Notes under the pieces: model-generated
What the model was told of the DNA's origin: nothing
The model's input: the letters and a program-made list of their open reading frames with translations, nothing else
Databases searched by the model: none
Made by a program: the position numbers and the translations under genes
Part shown: positions 43,909 through 55,523 of the stretch, piece after piece
How positions within the stretch are numbered: the first letter of the stretch is position 1
Layout: each line of letters begins with the position of its first letter
NCBI GenBank assembly: GCA_024304885.1
Contig: JALJOM010000003.1
Coordinates: 654,110-718,109, forward strand
Length of the DNA stretch: 64,000 nt
From: Beijerinckiaceae bacterium
GTDB taxonomy: Bacteria > Pseudomonadota > Alphaproteobacteria > Rhizobiales > Beijerinckiaceae
Reading direction: 5' to 3'

Positions 43909-45006
43909 TCAGAACAGGGCGAGGACCCCAGTATAGCCGTAGATGCGATCGCCGGATATCTCGCCATTGGCGTAGAAGCCGACGAGCGGGACATCGCCGA
44001 GCGCCGACCTCACGAGCGCGACCTCCTCCGAGGCCGACTCGAACATGTTCGGCCCCCGCGCGCAGCAGGAGACATAGAGGGCTCCGCGCGGCGCGCTGGT
44101 CCGCTTGCGCAGCTTCTCGACCATGCCGACGAGATCCTTGGTCGCGGCAGCCCGGTCGCGGCGGCAGAAGAACAGCTTCTGGCCGACCTCGACATGATCG
44201 CCGACTCCGATCCGGCCGTTCTCGGTATTGATCCCGATGATGTTGCGCACGACGTAGTCGCCGGTGTCGCAATGCGGGACCGGAAGTCCGACATGGAGCG
44301 AGAGCAAAAGCTCGCGGAGATCCGCCTCCTCGGTGACGGCGAGATCCCGCAGGAGGGCCTGCAAGGCCACCTCGCCGTCGAGCTCGGCGACGAGATTTTC
44401 CCGGACATCGGTGATCTCGCGCACCGGGCCGATCGCGCTGCAGCCTTGGCTGACCCCGATCGCGACGGAGATGTCGGGGCCGAGCAGCACGCCCGACGTG
44501 CCGCCGAGAGCGACCTTGCCGGCGAGCTGGTCGTAGCGTTTCGTGCGCGAGGCAGTCAGGCCGCCGACGAGATAGGCGCCCGCCCGCGCAGTGATGGCCT
44601 GGAGCGCATCCTCGAAGGGCCGGCGCGGATCGACATGGACGATCGCGGTCGCCATCCCGCTCAGGATGCCTGTCGCCGCGATCGGCTCGGGGAGCTCCTT
44701 GTCGAAAATGCGGAAGCGCTCGCGCGGCCAATCCGCGATCATGGCCGCGAGCGCCGGCGTGTTGTAGGCGGCGTCGGATCCGCCGATGACGCCGAAGCCG
44801 ATCGTGCCGACCCAATCGGCGACGCCGGTCTTCTGCGCGAGGATCTCGACGATCGGGCCGAGGTCTGCCTTCAGCCGATCCGTGGCGTAGAGGAAGCCGA
44901 GCGTGCCGCCCGTCCCTCGGGCCACGAGCGCGTCGGCGAGAGATTCGGCGGCGCGCGCGGGATCCGTCTCGGTCGAGAGCGCGGCGCGAAACGGGTCGAG
45001 CGGCAT
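43909..45006 (-). CDS. FIST domain (FIST_N/FIST_C) sensory protein
   Basis: 365 residues from ATG 45006 (GGAAGG upstream); a frame open to 45180 would add a basic 58-residue stretch. The FIST_N part has GTIGFGVIGG, AYLVGGLTASRT and GGTSGVLLGPDISVAIGVSQGC; the FIST_C part has YVVRNIIGINTENGRIGVGD, ALYVSCCARGPNMF and PLVGFYANGEISGDRIYGYTGVLALF. FIST domains are proposed to bind small ligands such as amino acids. No output domain (kinase, cyclase, methyl-acceptor) is attached. Being in one operon with an Alr-like protein suggests an amino-acid-related role, which is inference. Confidence 0.9.
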   Translation of the reverse strand: MPLDPFRAALSTETDPARAAESLADALVARGTGGTLGFLYATDRLKADLGPIVEILAQKTGVADWVGTIGFGVIGGSDAAYNTPALAAMIADWPRERFRIFDKELPEPIAATGILSGMATAIVHVDPRRPFEDALQAITARAGAYLVGGLTASRTKRYDQLAGKVALGGTSGVLLGPDISVAIGVSQGCSAIGPVREITDVRENLVAELDGEVALQALLRDLAVTEEADLRELLLSLHVGLPVPHCDTGDYVVRNIIGINTENGRIGVGDHVEVGQKLFFCRRDRAAATKDLVGMVEKLRKRTSAPRGALYVSCCARGPNMFESASEEVALVRSALGDVPLVGFYANGEISGDRIYGYTGVLALF

Positions 45007-45715
45007 GGGCGGGCGCCTTCCGGGTTTTCTCCGCGCGCGAGTGCTCGACAGAGTGCGAGATCTTGAGGCCGGACCCGCATCAAGCAAGGCGGGGGCCAAA
45101 ACCCGAGCGCCGAGTATCCGCCGCCTTCGAGCCCGGGTCACGAAGCCAAGCCCGCTTCGAGGACGCAAGCGAACAAGCAAATATAGCCGACATATTGCGA
45201 CTCATCGATTCCCTCTACCTGGTCGGGACCTGAACGATATTCGTCGGGTGAGCCCCTCGCGTCTCGTCGCGCCGGCCCCGCTGAAGCCGTGCAACCTCCA
45301 ACCCGTGCGTGTGCACGAGCCTTCCGAGATGGATCTCGGGAGGCCGACAGGTCCATGTCGCTCCTCTTCGGTTGCGCGCTATCGACATCGGGACGCGAAG
45401 CGCAAACGCCGGCGTGTCCTCGGCCGAGGGACGACCCTCGCCCGCGGACGCCTGTCGCGGCGCAGCGCGAGGCTCGCGATTGCGAAGGGGCGCGCTTTCT
45501 GCCAAGGTCCCCGAGGTGCCCTGCGGACGAGGCCCAGCCGCGAGCATTTATTTCGGTGACGAACCGGGATAAGCCTTCGCCTCACATGACACTGCGATGA
45601 ACCCGTGTCCGCTCACGAGGACGGCAGGGGCGTGCTCGTGGCGTTCCCTTTTCCGCTTCCTTTCACGGTCGGGGCTTCGGCTTCCCGAACGAACATCTAT
45701 GCAGGGTAGGAGCAG
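45007..45715. other. Intergenic region between divergent FIST and hppA genes, no gene recognised
   Basis: About 709 bp. Short open frames on both strands are arginine-rich and lack family features or ribosome-binding sites. A slightly AT-richer patch (45175-45250, with AAATATAGCCGACATATTGC) may hold the minus-strand promoter of the FIST-alr operon. The hppA leader is in 45640-45715 and ends with GGTAGGAGCAG before its ATG. Confidence 0.5.
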
Positions 45716-47854
<2,139 letters not shown>

Positions 47855-48004
47855 CCTTCGGGCAGGGCGCGGGCCTCGATGGCGCGTGCCCTGCCGCCTC
47901 CCTCGTCTCTACCGCCAGCGCGACCGGTCGCGAGCAAATGATTTCCCTCGCGCGCAAAGCGGTCTAGAAGGCGGGGCTCGCGCGGATATCGAGACGAGGC
48001 CATC

Positions 48005-48793
48005 ATGACGGACGCCGATATCGAGGCGACCAAAGCTCCGCTGATCGATCATCTGATCGAGCTGCGCGCGCGGCTCATCAAGGCGCTCGTCGCCTTCGTG
48101 CTCATGTTCTTCGTCTGCTTCTTCTTCGCCAAGGACATCTACAATCTTCTTCTCGTGCCCTTCGAGCGCGTCGCCGGCTCGGACGCGCGACTGATCTACA
48201 CAGCGCCGCAGGAATATTTCTTCACCCAGATCAAGGTCGCGGTCTTCGCCGCGGCATTCCTCTCCTGCCCGATCATCTTCGCCCAAGTTTATGCCTTCGT
48301 CGCGCCCGGCCTCTATCGCCACGAGCGGCGCGCTTTCGCGCCCTATCTTTTCGCGACCCCCGTGTTCTTCGCGCTCGGTGCGCTCTTCGTCTATTTCCTC
48401 GTCATGCCGAACCTTCTCTATTTCTTCTTGAGCATGCAGCAGGCGAAGGAGCCGGGCAGGGCGCAGATCGAGCTCCTCCCGCGCGTCAGCGAATATCTTT
48501 CCCTCGTCATGACCTTGATCTTCGCCTTCGGCATCACCTTCCAGCTCCCGGTGGTCCTCACGCTCCTGGGGCGCGTGGGGATCGTCAGCTCGACGTTTTT
48601 GCGCGAGAAGCGCCGCTATGCGATCGTGCTGGTCTTCGTCGGCGCGGCGATCCTGACGCCGCCCGACATCTTCTCCATGCTGGCGCTCGCTGCGCCGGCC
48701 CTGCTCCTCTACGAGGCGTCGATCTTCGCCGTTCAGATGATCGAGAGGAGTCGAGCGCAGCAAGACGCGACGGAGTCGGAAGCCGGCACCTGA
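48005..48793 (+). CDS. tatC: Sec-independent protein translocase subunit TatC
   Basis: 262 residues with six membrane helices. It is the core receptor for twin-arginine signal peptides. The N-terminus has the TatC signature [41 protein letters not shown] and [12 protein letters not shown] follow; the last helices contain [26 protein letters not shown] lies before ATG 48005. No tatA or tatB gene lies upstream; hppA is there instead. Downstream are serS and surE in the same direction with gaps of 69 and 98 bp, the usual order in this bacterial group. Confidence 0.96.
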   Translation: MTDADIEATKAPLIDHLIELRARLIKALVAFVLMFFVCFFFAKDIYNLLLVPFERVAGSDARLIYTAPQEYFFTQIKVAVFAAAFLSCPIIFAQVYAFVAPGLYRHERRAFAPYLFATPVFFALGALFVYFLVMPNLLYFFLSMQQAKEPGRAQIELLPRVSEYLSLVMTLIFAFGITFQLPVVLTLLGRVGIVSSTFLREKRRYAIVLVFVGAAILTPPDIFSMLALAAPALLLYEASIFAVQMIERSRAQQDATESEAGT

Positions 48794-48862
48794 AACGGGC
48801 TCTCGGGCGAACTACCTTTCTCCGGCAGGGCCGCCCTGCGACGGGGCCTTCGGGCGAGGACC

Positions 48863-50176
48863 ATGTACGACATCAAATGGATCCGCGAGAACCGCGCGGC
48901 TTTCGATCGCGGCCGGGCTCGGCGTGGCCTCGAGCCGGTCTCGGAGAAGCTTCTCGCGCTCGACGACGTGCGCCGCGCGGCGATCGCCAAGGCCCAAGCC
49001 GCGCAGGAACGCCGCAACGCCGCCTCGAAGGAGATCGGCGCCGCGATGAAGGCCGGCGATTCTCCGCGCGCGGAAGCGTTGAAGGCCGAGGTCGCGGAGC
49101 TGAAAGAAAGCCTCGCCGCCTACGAGGCCGAGGAGCGCGAGGCGATCGCGGCCCTGGACAAGGCGCTGGCGGAAATCCCGAACACGCCTCTCGACGACGT
49201 GCCGGACGGCAAGGACGAGACCGAGAATATCGAGCTGCATCGCTTCGCCGAGCCAAAGGTGTTCGGCTTCGCGCCAAAGGAGCATTTCGAGATCGGCGAA
49301 GGTCTCGGCCTCATGGATTTCGACACGGCCGCGAAGCTGTCCGGCGCGCGCTTCGTGGTGACGAAAGGCCCGCTCGCGCGGCTCGAGCGGGCTCTCGGGC
49401 AATTCATGCTCGACCTGCATACGGGAGAGCACGGCTACACCGAGATCTGCCCGCCGATCCTGGTGCGCGACGAGGCCATGTTCGGCACGGCGCAATTGCC
49501 GAAGTTCTTCGACGATCAATTCGCCGTCTATGGTGGACTTGCGGCCCACGCGAAGAACACGGTCGATTTCTGGCTCGTCCCGACCGCCGAGGTCCCTCTG
49601 ACGAATCTCGTGCGCGAATCGATCCTCGACGAGAAGGACCTTCCCATCCGCGTCACCGCCTGCACGCCCTGCTTTCGCGCGGAAGCCGGCTCGGCCGGCA
49701 AGGATACGCGCGGGATGATCCGCCAGCACCAGTTCACCAAGGTCGAGCTCGTCTCGATCACGACGCCGGAGCAATCCCTCGCCGAGCACGAGCGCATGCT
49801 TTCCTGCGCGGAAGAGGTGCTGAAGCGGCTCGAGCTTCCGTTCCGCACGGTCACGCTCTGCACAGGCGACATGGGCTTCGCGTCCCAGAAAACCTACGAC
49901 ATCGAGGTCTGGCTGCCGGGGCAGGGGCGCTATCGCGAGATTTCCTCCTGCTCGGTCTGCGGCGACTTCCAGGCGCGGCGCATGAATGCGCGCTATCGCC
50001 CCGAGCCGAAGACGACACGCTTCGTGCATACGCTCAACGGGTCGGGCGTGGCGGTCGGCCGTGCGCTCGTCGCCGTCCTGGAAAACTACCAGAACGAGGA
50101 CGGTTCCGTCACCGTACCAACAGTCTTGCTGCCCTATATGGGCGGGATCGAACGGCTGGATCGAGATCGTGCCTGA
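48863..50176 (+). CDS. serS: Seryl-tRNA synthetase
   Basis: 437 residues, class II synthetase. The N-terminal coiled-coil arm for tRNA binding is at about residues 25-105 ([20 protein letters not shown]). The catalytic domain has motif 2 in [20 protein letters not shown] with [10 protein letters not shown], the serine-site stretch [21 protein letters not shown], and motif 3 [24 protein letters not shown] precedes ATG 48863. It is part of the tatC-serS-surE run; a hairpin repeat separates it from surE. Confidence 0.97.
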   Translation: MYDIKWIRENRAAFDRGRARRGLEPVSEKLLALDDVRRAAIAKAQAAQERRNAASKEIGAAMKAGDSPRAEALKAEVAELKESLAAYEAEEREAIAALDKALAEIPNTPLDDVPDGKDETENIELHRFAEPKVFGFAPKEHFEIGEGLGLMDFDTAAKLSGARFVVTKGPLARLERALGQFMLDLHTGEHGYTEICPPILVRDEAMFGTAQLPKFFDDQFAVYGGLAAHAKNTVDFWLVPTAEVPLTNLVRESILDEKDLPIRVTACTPCFRAEAGSAGKDTRGMIRQHQFTKVELVSITTPEQSLAEHERMLSCAEEVLKRLELPFRTVTLCTGDMGFASQKTYDIEVWLPGQGRYREISSCSVCGDFQARRMNARYRPEPKTTRFVHTLNGSGVAVGRALVAVLENYQNEDGSVTVPTVLLPYMGGIERLDRDRA

Positions 50177-50212
50177 TCGGCGCGACCTCGATCCGCGTGA
50201 CTTCGTGTGGAC

Positions 50213-50255
50213 GCATGGTCTCGTCCGAAAAGTCTGCAACTTTTCGGGATCATGC
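50213..50255. repeat. 43-bp dispersed-type palindromic element between serS and surE
   Basis: Perfect 9-bp stem CCGAAAAGT / ACTTTTCGG with a CTGCA loop (50225-50247), flanked by GCATG on the left and CATGC on the right. I recall near-identical elements as frequent intergenic repeats in Rhizobiales genomes. It is the only copy in this window. It may stabilise or attenuate the transcript between the two genes. It has no T-run, so it is not a typical terminator. Confidence 0.65.
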
Positions 50256-50274
50256 GAAAAAGCCCGAGGCGGCG

Positions 50275-51039
50275 GTGCGTATCCTGATCACCAATGACGA
50301 CGGCATTCATGCGCGGGGCCTCGACGTCCTCGAACGTGTCGCCAAGTCTTTCACCGAGGACGTGCTCGTCGTCGCGCCCGAATACGATCAGTCGGGCGTC
50401 GCTCATTCCCTCTCGATCAACGACCCTTTGCGCCTGCGAAAGATTTCCGAGCGCCGCTATGCCGTGAAGGGGACGCCGACCGATTGCGTGATCATGGGCA
50501 TTCGCCGCATCCTCGACGGTCTCGCGCCCGATCTCGTCCTTTCCGGCGTGAACCTCGGCCAGAACGTCGCAGAGGACGTGGTCTATTCGGGAACCGTCGC
50601 GGGCGCGATGGAAGGCGCCTCGCTCGGCGTCCGCTCGATCGCCTTGTCGCAGGCCTATGATTCGGAGACCGGGCGCGAAGGCGCGTTCTGGGCTTGCGCC
50701 GAGACCCATGCGCCGCGGATCGTCGATTCGATTCTCGGCCTCGGGCTCGAGCCGCGGATCTTCGTCAACGTGAATTTCCCGCCTTGCCCGCCCGAGGCTG
50801 TGAAAGGCGTGGCCGCGACGACGCAGGGCCATCGCGACGCGCAAATGATCAAGATCGACGCACGGGCCGACGGACGCGGCCTGCCCTATTACTGGATCGG
50901 GTTCGAGCGCAGCTATATCGTTCCCGGCGAAGGCACGGACCTCGAAGCCTTGGAGCAAAATCTCATTTCGGTGACGCCCTTGCGGCTCGACCTGACGGAC
51001 GCGGCGTCGCTCTCGCGCATGGCAGAAGTGTTGCGCTGA
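50275..51039 (+). CDS. surE: 5'/3'-nucleotidase SurE
   Basis: 254 residues from GTG 50275 (GAGG four bases upstream). Metal-dependent nucleoside monophosphatase. RILITNDDGIHARGL holds the metal-binding Asp pair; VVAPEYDQSGVAHSLS, KGTPTDCVIMGI and DLVLSGVNLGQNVAEDVVYSGTVAGAMEGA are the remaining family blocks, including the metal-binding Asn. No ATG is suitable, since the protein begins with the conserved beta-strand; the frame is open upstream only through the repeat element. The pcm gene that often follows surE in relatives is absent. Confidence 0.95.
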   Translation: MRILITNDDGIHARGLDVLERVAKSFTEDVLVVAPEYDQSGVAHSLSINDPLRLRKISERRYAVKGTPTDCVIMGIRRILDGLAPDLVLSGVNLGQNVAEDVVYSGTVAGAMEGASLGVRSIALSQAYDSETGREGAFWACAETHAPRIVDSILGLGLEPRIFVNVNFPPCPPEAVKGVAATTQGHRDAQMIKIDARADGRGLPYYWIGFERSYIVPGEGTDLEALEQNLISVTPLRLDLTDAASLSRMAEVLR

Positions 51040-51100
51040 CGACACAGTCGAGCCCGAAATTCATCCCATATCTAATCGATATGGTGACCGCCCGTTCATC

Positions 51101-51117
51101 TTAAACCGTCCTTTACC
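51101..51117 (+). promoter_or_regulatory. Near-consensus CtrA-type site upstream of the LytM lipoprotein gene
   Basis: TTAAACCGTCCTTTACC, i.e. TTAA-N7-TTTAC, one base off the CtrA consensus TTAA-N7-TTAAC. It lies 49 bp before the start of a probable cell-division hydrolase regulator. Supported only by the motif and the analogy with minC. Confidence 0.3.
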
Positions 51118-51165
51118 GCGAAGCCTTTCAATGGCCTCACGTCTTCTTGCTCAGCGGGTCGGGTC

Positions 51166-52533
51166 ATGAGTGCTTTCGTTTCCGGGTATTGCTCGCGTTT
51201 CGCGCTTCGTCTCGCCTTGGTTGGTGTGAGCGCCGGCGCGCTCGCCGGCTGCGCCAGCTCGGAACGTCTCGCCGAGGCCTTCGACAATCCGTTCCAGAAG
51301 ACCGCCGCTGCGACGGAGCCGGCGCCCGGCGCGATGCCTGCCGCGACGGCAGCCCCTGTCAAGGCGGTGCAGTCGCGTCCCTTGAACGCGCCGTCCTCGA
51401 GCAGGGCCGTGGCGCAGAATCTTGCGCCGTCCGAGACCGCTGCCAAATCTCTCGCCGCTGCCGCGCTTCCTTCTGCAGCCGCCTTCGGCGGATGGACGGC
51501 CCAAGGCGGGACGCCGATCACCGTCGCGCAGGGCGACAGCGCCGAGACCCTCGCGCGGCGCTACGGCATTCCGCTCGAGGCCCTGGTGCGGACCAACGGC
51601 TTGGCCTCGGCCTCGGAGGTGCAGCCCGGCACGCGCGTCGTGGTTCCGGTCTACAGCGCGGCGCTCGCGGCCGCCAATGCGGCGAAACCTGCCGCGACCC
51701 GTGCGATCGAGCAACCGCGCGCGCTCCTCGCCGCTGCCAAGCCGCCGGTGCCGCCGACCAAGACCGCGACGCTCGCGCCGTCCGCTCCCAAGCCGCTCGC
51801 CGCCTCCCAGGTCGTCGCCGCGCCGAAGCCCGCTGTCGTCGCGGCACCGGCCGGAGCGCCTCCGGCTCGCCCCGGCGCCTCGCGGCCGGCCCCCGCGGCG
51901 AAGCTGGCCGAAGGGCCGATCGTCATGAAGCCGGACGGGGAGGTGGCGCAGGCCGCTCGGAAGCCGGCGCGGCTCGAGAAGATCGCGAGCACGGTGAAGC
52001 CCGAGCCTGGCCAAGCTCAGCCCGGCAAATCGGCGCTCGCCAAGCCGGAGACGATCAAGATGGCGAAGGTGGAACCCGCTGTCGGCGACCCGAAAAAGCC
52101 GGCGCAGGACTCGGCTCCCGTCGCCACGCCGGAGCCGGCCAAGCCCAATAGCGCGTCGGAGGCCGCCAATCCGGAGTTCCGCTGGCCTGCGCGCGGACGA
52201 ATCATCCAAGGATTCAAGCACGGCGGCAACGACGGCATCAACATCGCCGTCCCGGAGGGGACCTCGGTGAAAGCGGCCGAGAACGGTGTCGTCGCCTATG
52301 CCGGAGAGCTGAAGGGCTACGGGAACCTCGTCATGATCCGCCACCCCAACGGATTCGTCTCGGCCTATGCCAACAACGGCGACATCGAGGTCAAGCGCGG
52401 CGACACCGTGAAGCGCGGCCAGACCATCGCGAAGTCGGGCCAGAGCGGAGATGTCTCCTCGCCGCAGCTTCATTTCGAGCTCCGCAAGGGCTCGACCCCG
52501 GTCGATCCGACGCTCTATCTCGCGGGATTATAG
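51166..52533 (+). CDS. NlpD-like lipoprotein: LysM and degenerate LytM (M23) domains
   Basis: 455 residues. A lipoprotein signal with lipobox LAGC (about residue 26-29) is followed by a LysM domain (ITVAQGDSAETLARRYGIPL, about 117-160), a long Ala/Pro/Lys-rich linker, and a C-terminal LytM domain (about 340-450). The zinc ligands of active M23 peptidases are missing: GxxHxGxD is GGNDGIN, and HxH is QLHFEL. It is thus likely a non-enzymatic activator of amidases in cell separation, as known for NlpD/EnvC-type proteins. It is last in the tatC-serS-surE run and is followed by a strong terminator. Confidence 0.88.
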   Translation: MSAFVSGYCSRFALRLALVGVSAGALAGCASSERLAEAFDNPFQKTAAATEPAPGAMPAATAAPVKAVQSRPLNAPSSSRAVAQNLAPSETAAKSLAAAALPSAAAFGGWTAQGGTPITVAQGDSAETLARRYGIPLEALVRTNGLASASEVQPGTRVVVPVYSAALAAANAAKPAATRAIEQPRALLAAAKPPVPPTKTATLAPSAPKPLAASQVVAAPKPAVVAAPAGAPPARPGASRPAPAAKLAEGPIVMKPDGEVAQAARKPARLEKIASTVKPEPGQAQPGKSALAKPETIKMAKVEPAVGDPKKPAQDSAPVATPEPAKPNSASEAANPEFRWPARGRIIQGFKHGGNDGINIAVPEGTSVKAAENGVVAYAGELKGYGNLVMIRHPNGFVSAYANNGDIEVKRGDTVKRGQTIAKSGQSGDVSSPQLHFELRKGSTPVDPTLYLAGL

Positions 52534-52563
52534 GACCCGCCCCGCACGTAGTGGGCCGATCCG

Positions 52564-52593
52564 AGGACGCCGTTTGCGACGGCGTCCTTTTTT
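52564..52593 (+). terminator. Rho-independent terminator
   Basis: Stem AGGACGCCGT / ACGGCGTCCT with a short loop and a run of T residues (52588-52593). It lies 30 bp after the lipoprotein gene and just before the end of the convergent cobS gene. Confidence 0.9.
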
Positions 52594-52615
52594 CGTTCGG
52601 GGCTCCGCGGCCGGC

Positions 52616-53410
52616 TCAGCGCGCGGAAAAGGCGAGCAGCACGGCGAGCTCCGCGAGCTGCTGCACGGCTCCGGCGACATCGCCGCTGTGCCCGCCGATC
52701 TGGCGATAGGCGAGCCCCGTAGCGGCGAGTGCCACGCCTGCCGTCGCCGCGAGGGCGACGAGTGCCGCACGTGGGTCGGCGCCCGCCAGGACGGGCGCGA
52801 GCAGCATCAGGATGGCGACAAGGGCCGCTGTCGCGAAGGCGCGCGGGTCGGGACGGCCCGCTGCGTGGCCGGTTCCGTCCCGGCGCGCGGGGAGCAGCAG
52901 CAGCAAGGGAACGAGGGACGCCGTGCGCGACAGGCTCGCGGCTGCGACGAGCGCCACCGCCGCAAGAACAGGAGAGATCGCCACGATCGCCGCGAGGCTT
53001 TCGACCCTGAGATAGAGCGTCAGCGCGATGGCGACGGCGCCATAGGTCCCGATCCTCGAGTCGCGCATGATCTCGAGCTTGCGCTCGCAGGTCGCGCCGC
53101 CGAGCCCGTCGGCGCAATCGGCGAGGCCATCCTCGTGAAGGGCTCCGGTGAGGACGACGAGCGCCGCGATCGCGAGCGCGGCGGCGATCGTCGCCGAGAG
53201 GCCGATCTCCGACGCGGGCATCAGAACGAGAGCGCCGAGGCCGCCGAGGCCCGCGCCGGCGATGGGGAGCATGCGCACGGCTTGCGGAAATCGCACAAGA
53301 TCGTGCGCTGCCTCTTCCTGCCCCAGCGCCGGAAGTGGAATCCGCGAGAAGAACTTCAGGCAGACGAGGAGATCGCCGAGCAGAGCGGCGGCAAGGCGCA
53401 TCGAAGGCAT
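52616..53410 (-). CDS. cobS: Adenosylcobinamide-GDP ribazoletransferase (cobalamin synthase)
   Basis: 264 residues with about six membrane helices. It joins adenosylcobinamide-GDP and alpha-ribazole in the last stage of B12 assembly. LKFFSRIPLP near the N-terminus, GALHEDGLADCADGLGG with the catalytic acidic residues, and MRDSRIGTYGAVAI are family hallmarks. ATG 53410 or 53401 gives the usual length; the frame continues upstream to 53653 without family features. No cobT, cobU or B12 riboswitch was recognised nearby, so it is separated from the rest of the pathway. It converges on the lipoprotein gene. Confidence 0.93.
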   Translation of the reverse strand: MPSMRLAAALLGDLLVCLKFFSRIPLPALGQEEAAHDLVRFPQAVRMLPIAGAGLGGLGALVLMPASEIGLSATIAAALAIAALVVLTGALHEDGLADCADGLGGATCERKLEIMRDSRIGTYGAVAIALTLYLRVESLAAIVAISPVLAAVALVAAASLSRTASLVPLLLLLPARRDGTGHAAGRPDPRAFATAALVAILMLLAPVLAGADPRAALVALAATAGVALAATGLAYRQIGGHSGDVAGAVQQLAELAVLLAFSAR

Positions 53411-53591
53411 CGCTGCCGGTCGTAAGACGAGCGTGAGAAGCGCTGTCTGAGCGGCTCCAGGTGGCAGAACGTGCTCCGTTCTATTCGAGTCGCATTTTTG
53501 CGTCGCGAGCTTTCTCGAGCTCCTCGGAAAAATGCTGCGCGGGGGCCTATCGGCCTCCGCTGCCCTCGTCGACGAGGCCCGGCACGCCTCG

Positions 53592-55304
53592 CTATGACAC
53601 GACCTCATTCGTTGCGGAAACCGCCGCCTGCCGACGATCGACCCGCAGATCACCCGTCTTCAGGACCGTCTCGCCGTCTGGCACCACGCTCGGCGGTGCA
53701 TCGAGCACGCTCGCGAGATGGGCGTGCCGTGCCTCGAGCGCGGGAGCGACCGTCTCGAGCCAGCGACGATGTGCGGTTCCGGACGGGCAGGTCGGCCGCC
53801 CCCCGGCCTCCCGCTCGTGCTGCAGATGCTGGTCGTACTCGGGCAGGGTGTCCGCGGCGAAATAAGCCGGCTTCTTGCCGTGCTTGGCTTGCCCGCCGGC
53901 ACTGATGCTATACGTCGGCCGCTGCGGGTCGAGCCGATTGCGGGCGAGCGGTTCGCTCTCCTGGACGATCTCTGCGACCGCCTGGAGGAACCAATATTCC
54001 GGCAGCGTCGCCGCGCGCCTCTCCGCGCCGAGGCACGGCCCGGAGGCGACGGCCACCGCGGGGAACCTCCGCTTCACCGCCTCGTGGGCCAGGATCTGCG
54101 CGGGTCCCGAGATGGTAACGCGGGTCAATGCGGTATGATCGTCGGAGATCACCAGGGCGCCATAGGGGTTCGACCAGAGCTTGCCCGCATGGCCGTGCAC
54201 CGAATTGCCGGGATAATAGGGGATCAGCACGAAGAGCCCGGCGGCGTCGCGGGCCACGAAGCCGGTCTTGCCGAGATCGGCGTTGCGCGGGGACGCGCCC
54301 GGCAATCCATCCGCCGACACCGTCACCTGAATCAGCTCGAACTGGGTGGCGAGAAGTCGCTCGAGCCGATCGCGCGGGTCCCAAGCCTGCGGCCGACGCG
54401 GGCGCGCGGCGTCATCTGGCCGCAAGACGGCGCGTTTCACGAAAAGGTTTTGCGAGCATTGCGTGAAGGCCTCTTCCGTCGCGCCGACGCAAAAGGCGAG
54501 CAGGCGGCCGCGGTTTCGCGCGGCCCTTCGGTAGACGCCGAGCGCGCTCGGCTCCAATCCATAATCCGTCTCGAGGCGCTGCGGGGAGACGATCTCCACG
54601 CCGAACAGCGTGATATGAAGCCCCATGGCATCGGGATCATGCGGATGGAGCGCGAGCAGAACGAGCTTGCGGCTGTGCAGCACGGCATCCGCGACCTCGA
54701 GCAGCGCGCCTTCCGCGCTGCGCTCGCGTGCCCTCGCCCTCGGGTCGGCACAGCGGACCTCGTGGCCCTGCGCGATCGTCGCATAGATGTCGGGCATGCG
54801 TCCGCTGCCCGAGAGCCAGCCCTCCACTTGCGCTCGTTCGTGCTCTGCCAAGGGTCGCGGCAGAAGAAGGGGCACCGCGACGCTCTCCGGGTCGAGAACG
54901 AGAATCGGCGGCGCGCCGTCGATCTCCTCCACCATGGCGGCGAACGGCTCGCGCCTGCGCCACCACAAGTGCCCGCGCGGAGCTCCGCCGCTCGCGACGA
55001 GAGCTTGCGTCGCCGTCATCGCGAAGGCGCCCATCGTCGCATTGAGATATTGGCGATATTGCTGGCGGTAGAAGAAATCCGCGCCGCGGACGATTGTCGA
55101 GTCCTTGCGCTTGTCGTCGTGCATGGCATGGCGTGCCACGCCCAGGAGATATTGCACGACGTGCTCGCATGCGGGTCCGGGGGCATCGCGGCGCAGGTGC
55201 CGTTCCGCGGCTCGAGTGCGCCAGAGGGGCGGCAAGAGCCCGATCGCTCGATGAGCCAGGGTCGCGCGCCGTGCAATCTCGTATCCACCGGCAAACTTGC
55301 TCAT
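53592..55304 (-). CDS. Hypothetical protein, 570 aa, no family recognised
   Basis: ATG 55304 has GGGAGA six bases upstream; an upstream ATG at 55328 does not. The N-terminal 60 residues are basic with paired helices (EIARRATLAHRAIGLLPPLW). The centre alternates strands and helices, with VADAVLHSRKLVLLALHPHD then MGLHITLFGVEIVSPQRLET. The part around residues 360-430 (GLFVLIPYYPGNSVHGHAGK, then LWSNPYGALVIS) recalls the FMN-binding split barrel of pyridoxamine-oxidase-like proteins, weakly. There is no signal peptide or clear membrane helix. It is next to cobS on the same strand with a 181-bp gap. The base composition is ordinary, so it looks like a resident gene. Confidence 0.7.
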   Translation of the reverse strand: MSKFAGGYEIARRATLAHRAIGLLPPLWRTRAAERHLRRDAPGPACEHVVQYLLGVARHAMHDDKRKDSTIVRGADFFYRQQYRQYLNATMGAFAMTATQALVASGGAPRGHLWWRRREPFAAMVEEIDGAPPILVLDPESVAVPLLLPRPLAEHERAQVEGWLSGSGRMPDIYATIAQGHEVRCADPRARARERSAEGALLEVADAVLHSRKLVLLALHPHDPDAMGLHITLFGVEIVSPQRLETDYGLEPSALGVYRRAARNRGRLLAFCVGATEEAFTQCSQNLFVKRAVLRPDDAARPRRPQAWDPRDRLERLLATQFELIQVTVSADGLPGASPRNADLGKTGFVARDAAGLFVLIPYYPGNSVHGHAGKLWSNPYGALVISDDHTALTRVTISGPAQILAHEAVKRRFPAVAVASGPCLGAERRAATLPEYWFLQAVAEIVQESEPLARNRLDPQRPTYSISAGGQAKHGKKPAYFAADTLPEYDQHLQHEREAGGRPTCPSGTAHRRWLETVAPALEARHAHLASVLDAPPSVVPDGETVLKTGDLRVDRRQAAVSATNEVVS

Positions 55305-55523
55305 TGCAAATCTCCCGAAATAGGTCATCGAAATTAGAGCCGGCCCGTGTGAATGAGACCGGCAGAGCCGGCGGGGTTACCGGCGAATGCAAAATCCGGC
55401 TGAGACATTATCATGAATTGTCGACATCGCGTCCCCAATTCAGGGGGCGCGTCACGACTCGCGCGGCGCTCGTCGGGTGTCGCCTTTCAGCGACGTGATC
55501 CGGCGTCCGGCTCGCCGGAAAAG

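Noticed and set aside
42625-45066. Plus-strand 813-codon open frame over the alr and FIST genes
   Set aside because: No family motifs, no ribosome-binding site, and an amino-acid composition typical of an antisense shadow; both minus-strand genes are well recognised.
53480-53515. Possible further copy of the dispersed repeat (GTCGCATTTTTGCGTCGCGA)
   Set aside because: Only about 20 bases resemble the repeat core, the inverted ends are absent, and the match is not base for base.
53411-53591. Search for a cobalamin riboswitch before cobS
   Set aside because: No B12-box-like sequence or suitable long structured leader was recognised in the 181 bp upstream.
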